Below the pieces are notes generated by a model. It did no database searches, had not been told where the DNA came from, and saw nothing but the letters and a program-made list of their open reading frames with translations. Shown here in pieces: positions 43,950-56,433 of a stretch of DNA of 64,000 bases (positions are counted from its first letter, which is position 1; the number at the start of each line of letters is the position of its first letter). A program made the position numbers and the translations under genes. Source of the DNA: Burkholderia pyrrocinia (lineage in GTDB: Bacteria > Pseudomonadota > Gammaproteobacteria > Burkholderiales > Burkholderiaceae); NCBI RefSeq assembly GCF_022809715.1, contig NZ_CP094459.1:1178001-1242000 (forward strand), given 5' to 3'.

Positions 43950-44659
43950 TCGAGATCCTCCAGGAATTCGGCAAGGCGTTCCTTTACTGGGACGGCCAGC
44001 GCCTCTCCGGCCTTGCGGTGACGTTGTGGCTGCTCGTCGCGTCGATTTCGCTCGGCTTCGTGTGCGCGGTGCCGCTCGCGGTCGCGCGCGTGTCGAAGAA
44101 GAAGTGGGTGTCGATGCCCGTGCGGTTCTACACGTACGTGTTCCGCGGCACGCCGCTCTACGTGCAGCTGCTGCTGATGTACACGGGCATGTACAGCCTC
44201 GAGTTCGTGCGTTCGCATTCGCTGCTCGACGCGTTCTTCCGCAGCGGCTTCAACTGCGCGATTCTCGCGTTCGCGCTGAACACCTGCGCGTACACGACCG
44301 AGATCTTCGCGGGTGCGATCCGCGCAATTCCGCACGGCGAGGTCGAGGCTGCGCGGGCATACGGGATGACGCCGTTCACGATGTACCGCCGCGTGATCCT
44401 GCCGTCGGCGCTGCGTCGCGCGCTGCCGCTGTACAGCAACGAGGTGATCCTGATGCTGCACGCGACGACCGTCGCGTTCACTGCGACCGTACCCGACATC
44501 CTGAAGGTCGCGCGCGATGCGAATTCCGCGACCTACATGGCGTTCCAGTCGTTCGGAATCGCCGCGCTGATCTATCTTGCGGTATCTTTCGCACTCGTCG
44601 CGGCGTTTCGCCGTGCGGAGCGCCACTGGCTCGCGTATCTCGCGGCCGGCCGTCATTGA
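43946..44659 (+). CDS. aotM: Arginine/ornithine-type ABC transporter permease (HisM/AotM)
   Basis: This second permease subunit has 237 residues. It is membrane-spanning, with the EAA loop GEVEAARAYGMTPFTMYRRVILP near 132-154 and FRGTPLYVQLLLMY near the front. It pairs with AotQ to form the channel. The start overlaps the aotQ stop (ATGA). The ATPase gene follows after 21 bases with a GAGGAG site. Confidence 0.92.
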   Translation: MIEILQEFGKAFLYWDGQRLSGLAVTLWLLVASISLGFVCAVPLAVARVSKKKWVSMPVRFYTYVFRGTPLYVQLLLMYTGMYSLEFVRSHSLLDAFFRSGFNCAILAFALNTCAYTTEIFAGAIRAIPHGEVEAARAYGMTPFTMYRRVILPSALRRALPLYSNEVILMLHATTVAFTATVPDILKVARDANSATYMAFQSFGIAALIYLAVSFALVAAFRRAERHWLAYLAAGRH

Positions 44660-44680
44660 TTTCACTTCGAGGAGAGCCAG

Positions 44681-45481
44681 ATGGCCGAGATCACTCAAAC
44701 GAGCGCTTCCGCTTCCACCAAGCTTGCGGCGGTCGACATCCACAAGCGCTATGGCGACAACGAGGTGCTCAAGGGCGTATCGCTGAACGCGAAGGCCGGT
44801 GACGTCATCAGCATCATCGGCGCGAGCGGCTCGGGCAAGAGCACGTTCCTGCGCTGCATCAATTTTCTCGAGCGGCCGAATGCGGGGCAGATCGTCGTCG
44901 ACGGCGAGACCGTCCGCACGAAGACCGACCGCACCGGTGCGCTGGAAGTCGCCGATCACAAGCAGCTGCAGCGTATCCGCACGAAGCTCGCGATGGTGTT
45001 CCAGCACTTCAATCTGTGGGCGCACATGAACGTGCTCGAGAACGTGATGGAAGCGCCCGTGCACGTGCTTGGCATTCCGAAGAAGGAAGCCGAGGATCGC
45101 GCCCGCGCGTATCTCGAGAAGGTCGGCCTCGCGCCGCGCGTCGAGAAACAGTATCCGTCGCATCTGTCGGGCGGCCAGCAGCAGCGCGTCGCGATTGCGC
45201 GTGCGCTCGCGATGCATCCGGACGTGATGCTGTTCGACGAGCCGACGTCGGCGCTCGACCCGGAGCTGGTGGGCGAAGTGCTGAAGGTGATGCAGAAGCT
45301 CGCCGAGGAAGGCCGCACGATGATCGTCGTCACGCACGAGATGGGGTTCGCGCGCAACGTGTCGAATCATGTGATGTTCCTGCATCAGGGGCGGACCGAG
45401 GAAGAGGGCGATCCGAAGGAAGTGCTGGTGCGCCCGCAGAGCGAGCGGCTCAAGCAGTTCCTGTCGGGCAGCCTCAAGTAA
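44681..45481 (+). CDS. aotP: Arginine/ornithine-type ABC transporter ATPase (HisP/AotP)
   Basis: This 266-residue ATPase drives amino-acid import. Walker A is GASGSGKST near 47-55, the Q-loop [11 protein letters not shown], signature LSGGQQQR, Walker [15 protein letters not shown], and switch His in VVTHEMGFA. All catalytic residues are present. It lies 22 bases before the AraC-type regulator gene and is part of the same operon. Confidence 0.94.
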   Translation: MAEITQTSASASTKLAAVDIHKRYGDNEVLKGVSLNAKAGDVISIIGASGSGKSTFLRCINFLERPNAGQIVVDGETVRTKTDRTGALEVADHKQLQRIRTKLAMVFQHFNLWAHMNVLENVMEAPVHVLGIPKKEAEDRARAYLEKVGLAPRVEKQYPSHLSGGQQQRVAIARALAMHPDVMLFDEPTSALDPELVGEVLKVMQKLAEEGRTMIVVTHEMGFARNVSNHVMFLHQGRTEEEGDPKEVLVRPQSERLKQFLSGSLK

Positions 45482-45503
45482 CGCGACAAGGCAGGTTTCA
45501 TAC

Positions 45504-46541
45504 GTGGTACCGGTGTCCCGTCCCGCAGGCGCCACCCGCACGACGCAGGTGGCGATCGTTGCATTGCCGCCCGTGTCGATGTCGGGCGTGGGCCCGATCG
45601 TCGACGCGCTGAATCTTGCGAACGAGATCGACGGCCGGCTGCTGTATCGCTGGCAGGTGTGTTCGTGGGACGGGCGGCCCGTGCCGCTCGCGGGCGGTGC
45701 GCAGTGGCATGCCGATGCCGCGTTCAACGATGCGATCGCGTGCGACTGGCTGATCGTCGTGACCGAGCGGTTTCAGCAGTTTGCCGACTATCGGCTGTTT
45801 CTCGCGAGTCTCGCGCGGGTCGGGCAGCGTACGCCGCTCGTGACCGGCATTCACCACGGCGTATGGTGGCTCGCGATGGCCGGGCAGCTTTCCGGTTATC
45901 GCGTGAGCGTGAACTGGGAGACGTATCAGCAGTTCGCCGAGCAGTTCGAGCGGTCGATCGTCACGCAGCAGATCTTCGAGATCGATCGGGACCGCGCGAC
46001 CTGTGCCGGTGGGCAGACTACCGTTGATTTCATGCTGGCCATGATTGGCCGGGAACATGGTGCCGATCTCGCCGAGAGGATCGCCGATGCGCTCGGTGCG
46101 GGGACCTTGCGGAGTGGCGAGGAACGCCAGCGGATTCCTTTCGTTACTGCGCCTGGCGAGCGGCATCCGCGGCTGAACGATGCGTTGCTGTTGATGGAAG
46201 CCAATGTCGAGGATCCTTTGACTACCGATGAGATCGCCGAGCTCGTCGGCGTGTCGAGGCGGCAGCTCGAGCGGCTCTTTCGGCAGTATCTCGGGGCGAT
46301 GCCGTCCAAGTATTACCTCAATTTGCGGTTGCTCAAGGCAAGGACGCAGTTGCAGCGCACGAGCAAATCGGTCGTGCAGGTTAGTCTCGCCTGTGGGTTT
46401 TCTTCTGCTGCGCATTTTTCCAATGCCTATCGCGAGAGGTTCGGGGTTACGCCTCGGGAGGATCGGCGAGCGTGGCTCGAAAAGCAGACCGGGAGTGAGC
46501 CTCGTGGGGGCGCTCTGGTCGAGCGGGGTGGGAAGGATTGA
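45504..46541 (+). CDS. argR: AraC-family arginine-responsive regulator (ArgR-like)
   Basis: This 345-residue regulator has a class I glutamine-amidotransferase-like sensor domain (about 15-190) and a C-terminal AraC DNA-binding domain (about 220-320: LTTDEIAELVGVSRRQLERLFRQYLGAMPSKYY, then VVQVSLACGFSSAAHFSNAYRERFG). Pseudomonas ArgR has the same build, is encoded after aotP and controls the aot and aru operons in response to arginine. Here too it follows aotP, and aru genes lie 2.7 kb beyond. The GTG start at 45504 fits. The 3' end changes toward AT-ending codons, then the repeat-framed cassette begins. Confidence 0.9.
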   Translation: MVPVSRPAGATRTTQVAIVALPPVSMSGVGPIVDALNLANEIDGRLLYRWQVCSWDGRPVPLAGGAQWHADAAFNDAIACDWLIVVTERFQQFADYRLFLASLARVGQRTPLVTGIHHGVWWLAMAGQLSGYRVSVNWETYQQFAEQFERSIVTQQIFEIDRDRATCAGGQTTVDFMLAMIGREHGADLAERIADALGAGTLRSGEERQRIPFVTAPGERHPRLNDALLLMEANVEDPLTTDEIAELVGVSRRQLERLFRQYLGAMPSKYYLNLRLLKARTQLQRTSKSVVQVSLACGFSSAAHFSNAYRERFGVTPREDRRAWLEKQTGSEPRGGALVERGGKD

Positions 46542-46941
46542 TTTGTGGTTCGCTCGCGGTTTTCGTGAAGCACCTGTGATCGTGTCGGTCTATTTGCGTC
46601 GCCCCTGCGCGGGGCGGCGGTTACTTTTCTTTGTCTTGCCAAAGAAAAGTAACCAAAAGAAAGGCGCTGTGAGAACGCATGACTTCCCGGTGCCGTGGTC
46701 GCCGGAGTGGATCGCACCTAAGTGTCCGCGCCAGTCAGGAAACCAGAGTGGTTCGAGCAATGGTTCCGACACCACTCACCACCCAACAGAGCGGTATACC
46801 GCCCGCTAGCTCCATCCTCGCTTCGCTCGGCTGCAAGGTGCTTCAAGTCGCGGTGATGGTGTTTGCGGTGACCTTGCCAGGAGGCGTGCGACACATGGAC
46901 CGCGACGGCGCACGTCCGATCCCCAAGAGCAGCGATAGGGG
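46542..46941. other. Left flank of the effector cassette
   Basis: This region holds the left inverted-repeat arm (46545-46839) and about 100 bases of unique sequence before the reverse-strand gene at 46942. Open frames across the arm are repeat-derived. Confidence 0.6.
46545..46839 (+). repeat. Left arm of a long inverted repeat (about 295 bp)
   Basis: It matches 48761-49054 in reverse complement over nearly its whole length with scattered mismatches. It contains a 34-base hairpin (46620-46653; arms GTTACTTTTCTTTG and its complement). Confidence 0.9.
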
Positions 46942-47277
46942 TTAGCCGGCAAGACCTAAGTAGGGTGCGACGTATGGCTTGCAATAGAACAGCGTGGCGA
47001 GCAACGTTACAACGAAAAACGCTCCGCCCCAGCGACGTCCCGACCATCGTTTATACGCTACCGCATTTAATATCGCGCATGAGACAGCGGGCCATAACAG
47101 CATGGCGAACATGCCCCACAGGAACTTCGCATGCGATGCGCAGTGTTCCATGTCGTTGCAACCTGTCGCATGTGATTTCACCTCGGGCCAATGGATGTGA
47201 TTGAGGGCATAGATGGTCACCCATGTGACGAGCAAGCCCCATACGAACCCCAGTACAGCAAGCGCCATACGTTTCAT
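46942..47277 (-). CDS. Small membrane protein, candidate immunity protein of the Tae4 amidase
   Basis: This 111-residue protein has three membrane helices (about 4-24, 48-68, 82-102). The segment at about 25-47 (IHWPEVKSHATGCNDMEHCASH) has two Cys and several His. If residues 1-3 are cytoplasmic, that loop faces the periplasm, where a cell-wall amidase acts. Its start overlaps the Tae4 stop (ATGA), the normal place of an immunity gene. Known Tai4 immunity proteins are soluble periplasmic proteins with a signal peptide, so a membrane protein here is unusual. I do not recognise the family; the immunity role is inferred from position. Confidence 0.65.
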   Translation of the reverse strand: MKRMALAVLGFVWGLLVTWVTIYALNHIHWPEVKSHATGCNDMEHCASHAKFLWGMFAMLLWPAVSCAILNAVAYKRWSGRRWGGAFFVVTLLATLFYCKPYVAPYLGLAG

Positions 47278-47891
47278 TTCACTTCCCAGAAAAGGATTTC
47301 TTTCGAATTGGCAAGGTCGGAGAACCAGTTGTTGTTTGTCAGTGGGTTTCGGAATCGCGACATGCCAATGCGGAAGCGTAAGAAACTCACGACGGATGGC
47401 GTAAGCGTGTCCTTGTTCCACAGGTCGATATGACCGCCGCTTAGTACGTCGGCTGAGTCGCCGTCCTGTCGCCAGTAGCCGAAAAAGTAGATGATACCGG
47501 TTCGGTTTTTTACCTTGTCTTGCCAGTCCGGGCCGGTGATGTTTTCAGGTTTGCCAAGCCCCAGGAATGGACGCAGCTTTAACCATTCAGCCAGCTCGTA
47601 CGCGCGCGTCGCAGTCGATTTGCCACCAAGTATCAGACGGCCTAGCGTTTTCTTCCCCGGCATCGGCTTCAACACATTTTGCGAAAACGACTTCATGGCG
47701 CTTCCGATGCCGTGAAACGTGACGCTCAAGCGAATGGCGCATTGATTCTCATATTCGCCAGTGGGGTCGTCGTAGGGGTCTTTCTTCGGGTACGCGTTCC
47801 AAAGCTCTTGAAAGGACAGCGCTTGAAGCTGTACAGATTTCTTTGATTTTGGTGTGTCGTTCGTGCGGACCTTCGTGGGAGGATTAGGCAT
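47274..47891 (-). CDS. T6SS peptidoglycan amidase effector, Tae4 type
   Basis: Tae4 enzymes are NlpC/P60-like amidases that cut peptide cross-links in the cell wall of rival bacteria. The 205-residue protein has the catalytic Cys51 in ENQCAIRLS, His154 in GGHIDLWNK with an Asp two residues on, and the middle block ATRAYELAEWLKLR plus GIIYFFGYWRQDGDSADV. There is no signal peptide, as expected for a T6SS cargo. The N-terminal 25 residues are a basic extension. It overlaps the PAAR gene by 8 bases and the next gene by 4, so all three are co-translated. Confidence 0.85.
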   Translation of the reverse strand: MPNPPTKVRTNDTPKSKKSVQLQALSFQELWNAYPKKDPYDDPTGEYENQCAIRLSVTFHGIGSAMKSFSQNVLKPMPGKKTLGRLILGGKSTATRAYELAEWLKLRPFLGLGKPENITGPDWQDKVKNRTGIIYFFGYWRQDGDSADVLSGGHIDLWNKDTLTPSVVSFLRFRIGMSRFRNPLTNNNWFSDLANSKEILFWEVK

Positions 47892-48465
47892 GGCTTACCC
47901 CGGTGAGCTTTTTTGCAATTGCTTCGTCTCCCCAATAGACGGTGTAGTCTCCGGATCCGTCACCGGTGTGGACGCGCGGTAGCGCGCCGCTCGCATCGAG
48001 CACGCCGGAATGGACGCGGCCGTCTGCCGTCTCGATGTAATAGGGGTAACCTTCCGGCCCGTGGGCAATACTGCCGCTAGTCTTCGCTTCGACCTGTTCA
48101 TCAAATGCACCTTTCTTGATCGACACGACGCGACCCGTTATCGTTCGGCTCGAAATGACCTCCCCGAGGCCTTTTAGCCCATCATCACACCATGCTTCAC
48201 CGGCAAGCAGAGCAACGATGTTCGGCGGAGTCGGGCACCCGCACAGGACAGTATCGCGGTCTAGTGCGACTTCTCCCTGAAACTTGAGCCGATATGGCCC
48301 GCCAGCCTTTGCGATGATGCCGGTGCTTTGACATGCAGTGCAGAACGCACTGCCGCCAATCAAGGCTGCTTGATGCCCGTGGACCAGGAACGGTGGCCCG
48401 CTGTATGAGTTGATTGTTCCGCCGCTTGAAAGACTATCGCCAACAACCGCAATTCTTCTATTCAT
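47884..48465 (-). CDS. PAAR-domain protein, carrier of the Tae4 effector
   Basis: This 193-residue protein has an N-terminal PAAR domain: RRIAVVGDSLSSGGTINSY, then FLVHGHQAALIGGSAFCTACQSTGIIAKAGGPYRLKFQGEVALDRDTVLCGC at about 27-80. It continues with a second domain (about 90-193; VISSRTITGRVVSIKKGAFDEQVEAKTSG and YYIETADGRVHSGVLDASGALPRVHTGDG) that looks like a small beta domain, perhaps for effector docking. The Met at 48465 is preferred over the frame start at 48609. It heads the effector operon of the cassette. Confidence 0.85.
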   Translation of the reverse strand: MNRRIAVVGDSLSSGGTINSYSGPPFLVHGHQAALIGGSAFCTACQSTGIIAKAGGPYRLKFQGEVALDRDTVLCGCPTPPNIVALLAGEAWCDDGLKGLGEVISSRTITGRVVSIKKGAFDEQVEAKTSGSIAHGPEGYPYYIETADGRVHSGVLDASGALPRVHTGDGSGDYTVYWGDEAIAKKLTGVSHA

Positions 48466-49224
48466 CGTTTGGCCCTCGCGGAAATTCACAATCGTATCGG
48501 CACGACGTAAGGGTGCATCTCGATATTGTTCGAGGCGCTTGAGACAGAGTGATCGCGCTGGGTGTGCAATTTGCCGACCGGTGCTCATTTGTTCCGTGTC
48601 ATCAAGCAATGTGCCGACTGCGTTATTCCTCGTTCGCCGGCTGCGTCATTCTTGTGGGCTGTGAGAATGACAGGCTGCCTGTGCATAGGATTCGTGGCGT
48701 CGCGTGCGCGCCGTGATTCCCGGAACTGATCGACCAACAGCTCCGCTTGAGAGATGTGTACCTTGCAGCCGAGCGCAGCGAGGATGGAGCTGGCGGGTGG
48801 TATACCGCTCTGTTGGGTGGTGAGTGGTGTCGGAACCATTGCTCGAACCACTCCGGTCTCCTGACTGGCGCGGACACTTAGGTGCGATCCACTCTGATGA
48901 CCACGGCACCGGGAAGTCATGCGTTTTCCGAGCGCCTTTCTTTTGGTTACTTTTCTTTGGCAAGACAAAGAAAAGTAACCGCCGCCCCGCGCAGGGGCGA
49001 CACTAATAGACCGACACGATCACAGGTGCTTCACGCCCAACGCGAGCGAACCACCCAAAAAACCACCCTGACACCAAAACCCACAGCCCCCCGCCCGGAA
49101 GGGCAAAATAGCAGCAGAAAAAGGGGCTTCCGATAGAACCCGTCGCAATTCCGCAAGACGCTTGCGTCACCCTTACCTAAACTTGATCCTGTTGAACCCT
49201 CTTACGAAACCGAAAGGAACGACC
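48466..49224. other. Right flank of the effector cassette and leader of astC
   Basis: It holds about 295 bases of unique sequence before the right inverted-repeat arm (48761-49054), then about 170 bases leading to astC. I see no gene; frames over the arm are repeat-derived. The GAAAGGAAC ribosome site stands just before the astC ATG. Confidence 0.55.
48761..49054 (-). repeat. Right arm of the long inverted repeat
   Basis: It is the reverse-complement partner of 46545-46839, including the 34-base hairpin at 48946-48979, whose 14-base arms are the same as in the left copy. The last 20 bases or so next to the outside are less well conserved. Confidence 0.9.
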
Positions 49225-50457
49225 ATGACGACCTCGACCGTGACCCGCCAGACATTCGACGAAGTGATGGTGCCGGTATTTTCCCCCGCCCCGTTCGTGC
49301 CGGATCGCGCAGAGGGCTCCCGAGTGTGGGACACGGCCGGCCGCGAGTACGTGGATTTCGCGTGCGGCATCGCGGTGACGTCGCTCGGCCACGGCCACCC
49401 GGAACTGCTGAAGGTCCTGGACGAACAAGGCCGCAAGCTCTGGCACATCGGCAACGGCTACACGAACGAACCGGTGCTGCGCCTCGCGAAGCGCCTCGAA
49501 TCGCTGACCTTCGCCGATCGCGCATTCTTCGCGAACTCGGGCGCGGAAGCGAACGAAGCCGCACTGAAGCTCGCACGCCGCGTCGCATTCGATCGCCACG
49601 GCGCCGACAAATTCGAAATCATCTCGTTCGTGCAGTCGTTCCACGGCCGCACGTTCTTCACGGTCAGCGTCGGCGGCCAGCCGAAGTACTCGGAAGGCTT
49701 CGGCCCCGTGCCGGCCGGCATCAAGCACCTGCCATACAACGACATCGAAGCCGCGAAGGCAGCGATCGGCCCGCAAACCTGCGCGGTGATCGTCGAGCCC
49801 GTGCAGGGCGAAGGCGGCGTGATCCCGGCCGATCCGGCCTTCCTGAAAGCACTGCGCGAAGCGTGCGATGCCAACAACGCACTGCTGATTTTCGACGAAG
49901 TGCAAACGGGCGTCGGCCGCACGGGCCAGTTCTACGCGTACATGGACACGGGCGTCACGCCGGACATCCTGACGACCGCCAAGGCGCTCGGCAACGGCTT
50001 CCCGATCGGCGCGATGCTGACGACGAACGAACTGGCCGCTCACTTCAAGGTCGGCGTGCACGGCACGACGTACGGGGGCAACCCGCTCGCATCGGCGATT
50101 GCCGACAAGGTCGTCGAACTGATCGGCGACCCGGCACTGCTCGAAGGCGTGCGCGAACGCAGCGTGCGCCTGAAGGGCGCGCTCGAACGCATCAACGCAC
50201 GCTTCGGCATCTTCAACGACATCCGCGGCAAGGGCCTGCTCGTCGGCGTGGAACTCACCGCCGCGTTCGACGGCCGCGCGAAGGACTTCGTCAACGCAGC
50301 CGCCGAGAACGGCCTGATCATGCTGATCGCCGGCCCGAACGTGCTGCGCTTCGTCCCGTCGCTGGTGATCCCGTTCGACCTGCTCGACGAAGGCGTCAAG
50401 CGCTTCGAGAAGGCAGTCGAACAAGTGCTCGCCGCGCAGGAAGCCACCGCGCGCTGA
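49225..50457 (+). CDS. astC: Succinylornithine transaminase / acetylornithine aminotransferase (AstC, AruC)
   Basis: This third enzyme of the arginine succinyltransferase path transfers the amino group of succinylornithine to 2-oxoglutarate. The 410-residue class III aminotransferase has [17 protein letters not shown], the cofactor Asp in [14 protein letters not shown] and the Lys in [11 protein letters not shown], which forms the Schiff base. It may also act on acetylornithine. The start is [11 protein letters not shown] (49225), after GAAAGGAAC. It leads the operon astC-aruF-aruG-astD-astB-astE, the same order as aruCFGDBE of P. aeruginosa. Confidence 0.94.
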   Translation: MTTSTVTRQTFDEVMVPVFSPAPFVPDRAEGSRVWDTAGREYVDFACGIAVTSLGHGHPELLKVLDEQGRKLWHIGNGYTNEPVLRLAKRLESLTFADRAFFANSGAEANEAALKLARRVAFDRHGADKFEIISFVQSFHGRTFFTVSVGGQPKYSEGFGPVPAGIKHLPYNDIEAAKAAIGPQTCAVIVEPVQGEGGVIPADPAFLKALREACDANNALLIFDEVQTGVGRTGQFYAYMDTGVTPDILTTAKALGNGFPIGAMLTTNELAAHFKVGVHGTTYGGNPLASAIADKVVELIGDPALLEGVRERSVRLKGALERINARFGIFNDIRGKGLLVGVELTAAFDGRAKDFVNAAAENGLIMLIAGPNVLRFVPSLVIPFDLLDEGVKRFEKAVEQVLAAQEATAR

Positions 50458-50487
50458 TCGGCGCACCCATCGCAGACAGGAACGACG

Positions 50488-51521
50488 ATGCTATTTGTTC
50501 GCCCCGGCAAACTCACGGATCTCGATGCGCTCGCGCACATGGCGCGCACCGCGCAGCCGGTCCTGCACTCGCTGCCGCACGACCGTGCGGCGCTCGAAGC
50601 GCGCGTGGCGCTTTCCGAGGATTCGTTTCGCGCGGACGTCGACTTCGCCGGCGAGGAGTTCTACCTCTTCGTGCTCGAGGATTCGTCGACGGGCAAGCTG
50701 CTCGGCACGGCGAGCATCGTGGCAGCGGCCGGCTACTCGGAACCGTTCTACGCGTTTCGCAACGACGCACTGATCCACGCGTCGCGCGAGCTGCACGTGA
50801 ACCGCAAGATCCACGCGCTCACGATGTCGCACGAGCTGACCGGCAAGAGCCGGCTCGCCGGCTTCTACGTCGATCCGTCGCTGCGCGGCGACGCGGCCGC
50901 GCACCTGATCTCGCGCGCCCGGATGATGTACATCGCCGCGAACCGCCGCCGCTTCACGCCCGAAGTGTTCACGCTGCTGCTCGGCGTCAGCGACGGCAAC
51001 GGCGCATCGCCGTTCTGGGAAGCGGTGGGCCGCGACTTCACCGACGTCGACATCGCGTCGGGCGGCCGCAGCCGCACGTTCATCGCGGAAGTGATGCCGG
51101 CCTATCCGATCTACGTGCCGCTGCTGCCGGAAGCCGCGCAGCGCGTGCTCGGCGAGCCGAACGAGACGGCGCTGCTCGCGTACGACATCCATCTCGAGGA
51201 AGGCTTCGAACCCGACCGCTTCGTCGACATCTTCGACGCAGGCCCGGTGCTGACCGCGCAGGTTGACCGCACCGCGTGCGTGAAGCACGGCACGGAGTGC
51301 GTCGTGCGCGAAGCCGCGCACCAGCAGGGCGATGTCGCGTACATGGTGTCGACGGGCAGCGGCGAATCGTTCCGCTGCGTGCTGACCGACCTGCCGGGCG
51401 ATGTGGGCGACGCGCCGCTGGCCGGCGACGTGCGCGCGGCGCTCGGTGTGAAGGATGGCGATGTCGTGCGCTGCGTGCCGCTGCACCGCCGCGACGATGA
51501 AGATTTGAAGGGAGACGCAGC

Positions 51522-51525
<4 letters not shown>
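50488..51525 (+). CDS. aruF: Arginine N-succinyltransferase, alpha subunit (AruF)
   Basis: This first enzyme of the path succinylates arginine and, in Pseudomonas, ornithine too. The 345-residue AstA-family subunit begins LFVRPGKLTDLDALAHMARTA and has LLGTASIVAAAGYSEPFYAFRND and the DSDGNGASPFWEAVGRDF-like block. It forms a hetero-oligomer with the next gene product, with which it overlaps by four bases (ATGA at 51522). Two paralogous subunits in tandem are the mark of the Pseudomonas/Burkholderia type, in contrast to single AstA of E. coli. Confidence 0.92.
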
Positions 51526-54027
<2,502 letters not shown>

Positions 54028-54041
54028 TCGAGGGAACGACG

Positions 54042-55382
54042 ATGAACGCACAAGAAGCCAATTTCGACGGGCTCGTCGGCCCGACCCACAACTACGCCGG
54101 GCTGTCGTTCGGCAATGTGGCGTCGCTCAACAACGAGAAGTCGGCCGCGAACCCGAAGGCCGCCGCGAAGCAGGGGCTGCGCAAGATGAAGCAGCTCGCG
54201 GATCTCGGTTTCGCGCAGGGCGTGCTGCCGCCGCAGGAGCGGCCGTCGCTGCGCCTGCTGCGCGAGCTCGGCTTCTCGGGCAAGGACGCGGACGTGATCG
54301 CGAAGGCCGCGAAGCAGGCGCCCGAACTGCTCGCCGCGGCGAGCTCGGCGTCGGCGATGTGGACCGCGAACGCGGCCACCGTCAGCCCGTCGGCCGACAC
54401 GAGCGACGGCCGCGTGCACTTCACGCCGGCGAACCTGTGCAGCAAGCTGCATCGCGCAATCGAGCACGATGCGACGCGCCGCACGCTGTCGACGCTGTTC
54501 GCCGATCCCGCACACTTCGCGGTGCACGAGGCGCTGACGGGCACGCCGGCGCTCGGCGACGAAGGCGCGGCGAACCACACGCGCTTCTGCGCCGAATACG
54601 GCAAGCCGGGCATCGAGTTCTTCGTGTACGGCCGTGCCGAGTATCGCCGCGGCCCCGAGCCGAAGCGCTTCCCGGCACGCCAGACCTTCGAGGCGAGCCG
54701 CGCGGTCGCGCATCGCCACGGGCTCGCCGAAGAAGCGACGGTCTACGCGCAGCAGGATCCGGACGTGATCGACGCCGGCGTGTTCCACAACGACGTGATC
54801 TCGGTCGGCAACCGCGACACGCTGTTTACGCACGAACGCGCATTCGTCAACAAGCAGGCGATCTACGACACGCTGACCGCCGCACTCGACGCACGCGGCG
54901 CGCGCCTGAACGTGATCGAGGTGCCCGACGCGGCCGTGAGCGTGAACGACGCGGTGACGTCGTATCTGTTCAACAGCCAGCTGCTGTCGCGCGCGGACGG
55001 CTCGCAAGTGCTCGTCGTGCCGCAGGAATGCCGCGAGAACGCGAACGTCGCGGCGTATCTCGACCGTCTCGCGGCCGGCAACGGCCCGATTCACGACGTG
55101 CTCGTGTTCGACCTGCGCGAAAGCATGAAGAACGGCGGCGGCCCCGCGTGCCTGCGCCTGCGCGTCGTGCTGAACGAAGCGGAGCGCGCGGCCGTCACGT
55201 CGAACGTGTGGATCAACGACACGCTGTTCGCGTCGCTCGATGCGTGGATCGACAAGCACTATCGCGATCGCCTCGCACCGGAAGACCTCGCCGATCCGGC
55301 GCTGCTCGACGAATCGCGCACGGCGCTCGACGAGCTCACGCAGATCCTGCGCGTCGGGTCGCTGTATGACTTCCAGCGCTGA
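54042..55382 (+). CDS. astB: N-succinylarginine dihydrolase
   Basis: This second enzyme of the path splits succinylarginine to succinylornithine, ammonia and CO2. The 446-residue protein starts [25 protein letters not shown], the family signature, and has [13 protein letters not shown] and [21 protein letters not shown]. The catalytic Cys lies near the C-terminus in [25 protein letters not shown] run precedes the ATG. The frame also extends upstream through astD and is ignored. Confidence 0.94.
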   Translation: MNAQEANFDGLVGPTHNYAGLSFGNVASLNNEKSAANPKAAAKQGLRKMKQLADLGFAQGVLPPQERPSLRLLRELGFSGKDADVIAKAAKQAPELLAAASSASAMWTANAATVSPSADTSDGRVHFTPANLCSKLHRAIEHDATRRTLSTLFADPAHFAVHEALTGTPALGDEGAANHTRFCAEYGKPGIEFFVYGRAEYRRGPEPKRFPARQTFEASRAVAHRHGLAEEATVYAQQDPDVIDAGVFHNDVISVGNRDTLFTHERAFVNKQAIYDTLTAALDARGARLNVIEVPDAAVSVNDAVTSYLFNSQLLSRADGSQVLVVPQECRENANVAAYLDRLAAGNGPIHDVLVFDLRESMKNGGGPACLRLRVVLNEAERAAVTSNVWINDTLFASLDAWIDKHYRDRLAPEDLADPALLDESRTALDELTQILRVGSLYDFQR

Positions 55383-55389
55383 GGTACCG

Positions 55390-56433
55390 ATGCCCGCCGC
55401 CGCGCCGCTCGACGACTTTCTCGCGTTCACGCTGGCCGGCACCGTGCCGGCCGTGACCGACGGCGCCTGCGCGGGCGGGGCGGTGCGCTGGTTATGGCTC
55501 GGCGACGGGCTGCTCGCGCTCGAACCGGCCGCAACTGACGGTGCGGCGCGCGCGAGCGTGCTCGTATCGGCGGGCGTGCACGGCGACGAGACGGCGCCGA
55601 TCGAGCTGCTGTCGATGCTGGTGCGCGATCTCGCCTCGGGCGCGCTGCCGCTCGCGTGCCGGCTGCTGGTCGTGCTCGGCAACGTGCCGGCGATGCGTGC
55701 CGGCGAGCGTTATCTCGACGACGACCTGAACCGCCTGTTCAGCGGCCGTCACGCGCAGGTGCCCGCGAGCCGCGAGGCGCCGCGCGCCGCGCAGCTCGAA
55801 TCGGCCGCTGCCGCGTTCTTCGCGGCGGCGCCGGCGGGCAGCACGCGCTGGCACATCGACATGCATACGGCGATCCGCGCGTCGGTGTTCGAGCAGTTCG
55901 CGCTGCTGCCGCATACGGGCACGCCGCCGACGCGCACGATGGTCGAATGGCTCGGCGACGCGCGCATCGCGGCCGTGCTGCTGCATACGGCGAAGGGCAA
56001 TACGTATTCGCATTTCACGGCCGAGCACTGCGGCGCGCTCGCATGCACGCTGGAACTCGGCAAGGTGCGGCCGTTCGGCCAGAACGACCTGACGCGCTTC
56101 GCGCCGGCCGACCTGGCCGTGCGTCGACTCGTATCGGGTGCGCGGGGCGGCCATCCGCGGAGCGACGCCGGGGCCGCGTTGCCGCGCGTATTCACCGTGA
56201 TCGACCAGATCACGAAGCAGAGCGACGCGCTCGAGCTGTTCGTCGCGGCCGACGTCGCGAACTTCACCGCGTTCGCGCGCGGCACGGTGCTCGCGCAGGA
56301 CGGCGACTACCGCTACACGGTGACGCACGACGAGGAACGGATCGTGTTTCCGAACCCGACCGTGAAGCCGGGCCTGCGCGCGGGCCTGCTTGTCGTCGAC
56401 ACGACGCGCGAGACGCTCGCGGCGCTAGTCTGA
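55390..56433 (+). CDS. astE: Succinylglutamate desuccinylase
   Basis: This last enzyme of the path releases succinate and glutamate. The 347-residue zinc hydrolase of the aspartoacylase family has [16 protein letters not shown] (zinc His and Glu near 60-63), HIDMHTAI (zinc His near 157) and the Glu in [12 protein letters not shown]. It starts at the ATG 8 bases after astB and closes the operon. Confidence 0.93.
   Translation: MPAAAPLDDFLAFTLAGTVPAVTDGACAGGAVRWLWLGDGLLALEPAATDGAARASVLVSAGVHGDETAPIELLSMLVRDLASGALPLACRLLVVLGNVPAMRAGERYLDDDLNRLFSGRHAQVPASREAPRAAQLESAAAAFFAAAPAGSTRWHIDMHTAIRASVFEQFALLPHTGTPPTRTMVEWLGDARIAAVLLHTAKGNTYSHFTAEHCGALACTLELGKVRPFGQNDLTRFAPADLAVRRLVSGARGGHPRSDAGAALPRVFTVIDQITKQSDALELFVAADVANFTAFARGTVLAQDGDYRYTVTHDEERIVFPNPTVKPGLRAGLLVVDTTRETLAALV

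Larger units (their letters stand above)
46545..49054. mobile_element. Inverted-repeat-framed T6SS effector cassette
   Basis: Two inverted arms of about 295 bp frame three overlapping reverse-strand genes: PAAR (47884-48465), Tae4-type amidase (47274-47891) and a membrane protein (46942-47277). There is no transposase. The cassette separates the arginine importer/regulator genes from the arginine-degradation operon, which are adjacent in Pseudomonas. The arms could drive inversion or homologous exchange with other copies. Movement is an inference. Confidence 0.6.

Noticed and set aside
46590..46809. Small open frames across the inverted-repeat arms (both copies)
   Set aside because: The frames follow the repeat and its hairpin, differ between the two arms by frame breaks and have no start signal.
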